17,241 bases of DNA from Desulfurellales bacterium (GTDB taxonomy: Bacteria; Campylobacterota_A; Desulfurellia; Desulfurellales; Hippeaceae), in the NCBI GenBank assembly GCA_027064405.1, contig JAMOPP010000034.1, forward strand, positions 1 through 17,241, given 5' to 3'. The position numbers and the translations under genes were made by a program. This document shows positions 14,678 to 17,241 of this stretch, piece by piece. The notes beneath the pieces are model-generated. The model did not search any database, had not been told where the DNA came from, and worked only from the letters and a program-made list of their open reading frames with translations. Position 1 is the stretch's first letter. The number at the start of each line of letters is the position of its first letter.

Positions 14678-16744
14678 ATGGACAATGCGATGTTGATGCT
14701 CTATTTCACTTTTGCAGCTTCTTTTTTATCCATTGCTTATGCTGTTTTGACGGCAAGTAATGTTTTGTCAAAAGGAACAGGAAGCAGCAAAATGCAGGAA
14801 ATAGCAAAAGCTATTCAAGAAGGGGCATACGCTTTCTTATCGAGAGAATATAAGGCTATTGCCTTAGTGGCAATAGTTGTATTCGCCGTTTTATGGGCAC
14901 TCGGTGCAAAAAGTGAGCACTTTGGACTGCTGACGGCACTTGGATATTTAACAGGAGCCGTACTCTCGGGATTAGCCGGGTACATAGGTATGGTTGTTGC
15001 CGTTAAAACAAATGTAAGAACAGCTGAGATGGCAAAAAACGGACTTGCAAGAGCATTAAGTCTCGCATTTAAAGGCGGCTCGGTTACGGGATTTTTGGTA
15101 ACAGGCTTTGCTCTCTTGGCAATATCGGGATTTTATTATGTTTCCGTTTACGTATTTAAACAACCTGTAGAACACACAATTAAAGCTCTTATAGGCTTGG
15201 CTTTCGGAACGAGTTTAATCAGTGTTTTTGCTCGTCTTGGTGGCGGAATATATACAAAGGCTGCTGATGTTGGTGCTGATTTGGTTGGAAAAGTTGAAGC
15301 TGGAATACCCGAAGATGACCCGAGAAACCCTGCTGTTATAGCAGACAATGTAGGTGATAATGTGGGTGACTGTGCAGGAATGGCTGCTGATGTTTTTGAA
15401 ACATTTACAGTAACAACAGTTGCCGCAATGGTTCTTGGTCATACACTATTTGATAAAACAGGCATAGTAGGCGTAGGAGCAATGTTCCCTCTCTTTATTG
15501 GAGCTATCTCATCTGTCGCTGCTATTATAGGAACACTTTTCGTAAAACTTGGAAAATCTCAAAATATAATGGGTGCGTTTTATAAGGGAATGTTCGCAAC
15601 GGCAATAATAGCTTTAATCGTTATATGGTTTGCCACGAATAAATATTTAACAGGCACTTTAATATCAAACGGTGTTACAATAGCGCCTTCGGGTATTTTT
15701 TTATCATCTGTAATAGGTATGGCTATTGCCGTATTGATAATGTTTATAACGGAATTTTATACATCTTATGAGTTTTCACCCGTAAAATCTATTGCAAAAG
15801 CAAGCGTAACAGGTCATGCAACAAATATTATTGAAGGTATGGCTGTTATGCTTAAAGCCCCTGCTCTGCCGGCTATAGTTATAGCGGTAGGAATATTCTT
15901 TGCTTATAAATTTGCAGGATTATACGGAATTGGCATAGCTGCCGCCTCAATGCTTTCATTGACGGGAATCATAATTTCAATAGATTCATACGGTCCAATC
16001 ACGGATAATGCCGGCGGAATTGCAGAAATGGCAGCACTTGACGAATCCGTAAGAAATGTTACAGACCCACTTGATGCTGTAGGAAACACAACAAAAGCCG
16101 TAACAAAAGGTTTTGCCATAGGTTCTGCAGCCCTTGCGGCATTGGTTCTTTTTGCAGAATATACAAGAATCATCAAGGCGGGTACCAACTCATTTGATTT
16201 GAGCAACCCCCTTGTTCTTGTCGGACTTTTACTTGGTGGACTATTGCCCTTTTACTTTGCTGCAATGAGTATGGAAGCTGTGGGAGTAGCCGGCGGACTA
16301 ATGGTTGAAGAGGTAAGAAGACAGTTTAAAACCATTAAAGGCATACTTGAAGGAAAAGCTAAACCGGATTATGCCTCTTGCGTTGATATAGTAACAAAAG
16401 AATCATTAAAGAAAATGATTATACCGGGATTAATACCCGTTATAGCTCCTATAATCGTATATATTGCTTTCGGTAAAATAGCATTGGGCGCTCTTTCAAT
16501 AGGTTCAATTGTCACGGGATTTTTCTTAGCTGTGGCAATGACAAGCGGTGGTGGAGCATTTGATAATGCAAAAAAATATATTGAAGATGGAAATTTTGGA
16601 GGAAAAGGCTCTGAAGCCCATAAAGCGGCAGTTACGGGAGATACAGTGGGCGATCCTTTAAAAGATACAGCAGGTCCTGCAATTAACCCTATGATAAAAA
16701 TCATAAACATTATTGCCATTTTGATAGTTTTAACAGCAGCTTAG
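14678..16744 (+). CDS. hppA: membrane-bound K+-independent H+-translocating pyrophosphatase
   Basis: HppA hydrolyses cytoplasmic pyrophosphate and uses the energy to pump ions across the membrane. The 688-residue protein is strongly hydrophobic, in keeping with the family's roughly 16 helices. Substrate and Mg-binding motifs are intact: DVGADLVGKVEAGIPEDDPR, then NPAVIADNVGDNVGDCAG, and near the end SGGGAFDNAKKYIE with TGDTVGDPLKDTAGPAINP. GNTTKAVTKG places lysine at K473 and threonine at T476, the pair known to mark the K+-independent, H+-pumping subfamily; K+-dependent and Na+-pumping forms have alanine at the first position. It starts 19 bases after the CBS/DHH gene and has a strong ribosome site. 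It is followed by a terminator-like hairpin. Confidence 0.97.
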   Translation: MDNAMLMLYFTFAASFLSIAYAVLTASNVLSKGTGSSKMQEIAKAIQEGAYAFLSREYKAIALVAIVVFAVLWALGAKSEHFGLLTALGYLTGAVLSGLAGYIGMVVAVKTNVRTAEMAKNGLARALSLAFKGGSVTGFLVTGFALLAISGFYYVSVYVFKQPVEHTIKALIGLAFGTSLISVFARLGGGIYTKAADVGADLVGKVEAGIPEDDPRNPAVIADNVGDNVGDCAGMAADVFETFTVTTVAAMVLGHTLFDKTGIVGVGAMFPLFIGAISSVAAIIGTLFVKLGKSQNIMGAFYKGMFATAIIALIVIWFATNKYLTGTLISNGVTIAPSGIFLSSVIGMAIAVLIMFITEFYTSYEFSPVKSIAKASVTGHATNIIEGMAVMLKAPALPAIVIAVGIFFAYKFAGLYGIGIAAASMLSLTGIIISIDSYGPITDNAGGIAEMAALDESVRNVTDPLDAVGNTTKAVTKGFAIGSAALAALVLFAEYTRIIKAGTNSFDLSNPLVLVGLLLGGLLPFYFAAMSMEAVGVAGGLMVEEVRRQFKTIKGILEGKAKPDYASCVDIVTKESLKKMIIPGLIPVIAPIIVYIAFGKIALGALSIGSIVTGFFLAVAMTSGGGAFDNAKKYIEDGNFGGKGSEAHKAAVTGDTVGDPLKDTAGPAINPMIKIINIIAILIVLTAA

Positions 16745-16758
16745 CACACATTTTCTTA

Positions 16759-16780
16759 GGGAGGTGCATCCTCCCTTTTT
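16759..16780 (+). terminator. rho-independent terminator after hppA
   Basis: GGGAGG (16759-16764), a TGCAT loop and CCTCCC (16770-16775) form a 6-pair GC-rich hairpin, extended by an A-T pair and followed by TTTTT (16776-16780). It lies 14 bases after the hppA stop. It may be the main end of the CBS/DHH-hppA transcript, or an attenuator if purC relies on read-through. Confidence 0.8.
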
Positions 16781-16820
16781 GCAATATCCCCGTATTGCAG
16801 GAGGTATTGCAAAAATTTTT
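16776..16820 (+). promoter_or_regulatory. second hairpin region in the purC leader
   Basis: TTTTTGCAATA (16776-16786) can pair perfectly over 11 bases with TATTGCAAAAA (16805-16815), which is followed by TTTTT just before the purC ribosome site. Its 5' arm can instead pair with the nearer TATTGC at 16793-16798. The 8-base GTATTGCA is directly repeated at 16792-16799 and 16804-16811. GGAGG at 16800-16804 can also pair with CCTCC of the first terminator. These foldings exclude one another, as expected of an attenuator, but no sensor domain is visible. Confidence 0.5.
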
Positions 16821-16833
16821 AAGGAGGGCTTTT

Positions 16834-17241
16834 ATGATAGAAGAAACAAAGCTTTTATACGAAGGAAAAGCTAAAAAAATGTTTGAAACAAATGAGCCAA
16901 ATCTACTTATACAGTATTTTAAAGATGATGCAACGGCGTTTAACGGTAAAAAACATGCTGTTATTGATGAAAAAGGTGGATTAAATAAACAAATATCGGT
17001 AAAAATGTTTGAATGGATGAATAAATGCGGTATTCCAAATCATTATGTAGATGAAGGAATAGGCTGCAGGAAAATGGTTGTAAAAAAATTAAAAATGATT
17101 CCTGTTGAGGTTGTAGTAAGAAATGTTATTGCCGGTTCTCTATCAAAGAGATTGGGTTTAAAGATGGGAGAAAAGTTGCCAGAGCCAATTTTAGAGTTTT
17201 TCTATAAAAGCGATGAGCTTGATGACCCTATGATTAATGAA
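16834..17241 (+). CDS. purC: phosphoribosylaminoimidazole-succinocarboxamide synthase (N-terminal part)
   Basis: PurC (SAICAR synthetase) joins aspartate to CAIR with ATP in purine synthesis. The first 136 codons are visible, out of about 235-240 in the family, and the gene runs off the right edge in frame. Recognisable elements are KLLYEGKAKKMFE (ATP-binding strands), YFKDDATAFNGKKHAVIDEKG, and PVEVVVRNVIAGSLSKRLG, ending in a DELDDPMIN segment. The ATG has AAGGAGG at 16821-16827. It follows hppA by 89 bases of hairpin-forming sequence, in which I see no convincing promoter. Expression may therefore come from read-through or from a promoter inside hppA. Confidence 0.95.
   Translation, partial: MIEETKLLYEGKAKKMFETNEPNLLIQYFKDDATAFNGKKHAVIDEKGGLNKQISVKMFEWMNKCGIPNHYVDEGIGCRKMVVKKLKMIPVEVVVRNVIAGSLSKRLGLKMGEKLPEPILEFFYKSDELDDPMINE

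Overview
This AT-rich window looks like the chromosome of a low-GC, probably Gram-negative anaerobe. The diderm guess rests on a SecB-like chaperone gene. The mixture of genes (membrane pyrophosphatase, short ArgA-type acetyltransferase, DUF1015 protein, hisS-aspS pair) would suit Deferribacterota or a relative, but that placement is inference and not firm. Almost every base is housekeeping sequence. I see no mobile element, CRISPR array or phage gene.

Positions 1-6813 hold a leftward operon: glmS, a CLC chloride transporter with CBS domains, a UvrD/PcrA helicase, a SecB-like protein, a divergent tsaB and the start of a DUF1015 gene that runs off the left edge. Junctions are tight, including an ATGA overlap and a 44-base overlap. 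One good sigma70-type promoter at 6844-6872 can drive the whole set. A tRNA-Val(CAC) gene lies on the other strand at 7040-7114.

Positions 7121-13154 are again leftward. The genes are coaBC, hisD and argA (pantothenate/CoA, histidine and arginine metabolism), then hisS and aspS (histidyl- and aspartyl-tRNA synthetases). There is a promoter before coaBC and another before hisS. AspRS carries residues that suggest a non-discriminating enzyme.

Positions 13360-17241 read rightward: a CBS-DRTGG-CBS-DHH protein, then hppA (K+-independent proton-pumping membrane pyrophosphatase), then a terminator-like leader and the first part of purC. The first protein is the most interesting item. It resembles a family II CBS-pyrophosphatase that has lost two metal ligands, its phosphate-binding loop and the entire DHHA2 domain, while keeping its nucleotide-sensing region. 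It lies 19 bases before the gene for an unrelated but active-looking pyrophosphatase. I infer a pseudoenzyme that could sense adenine nucleotides and act on pyrophosphate metabolism or on HppA.
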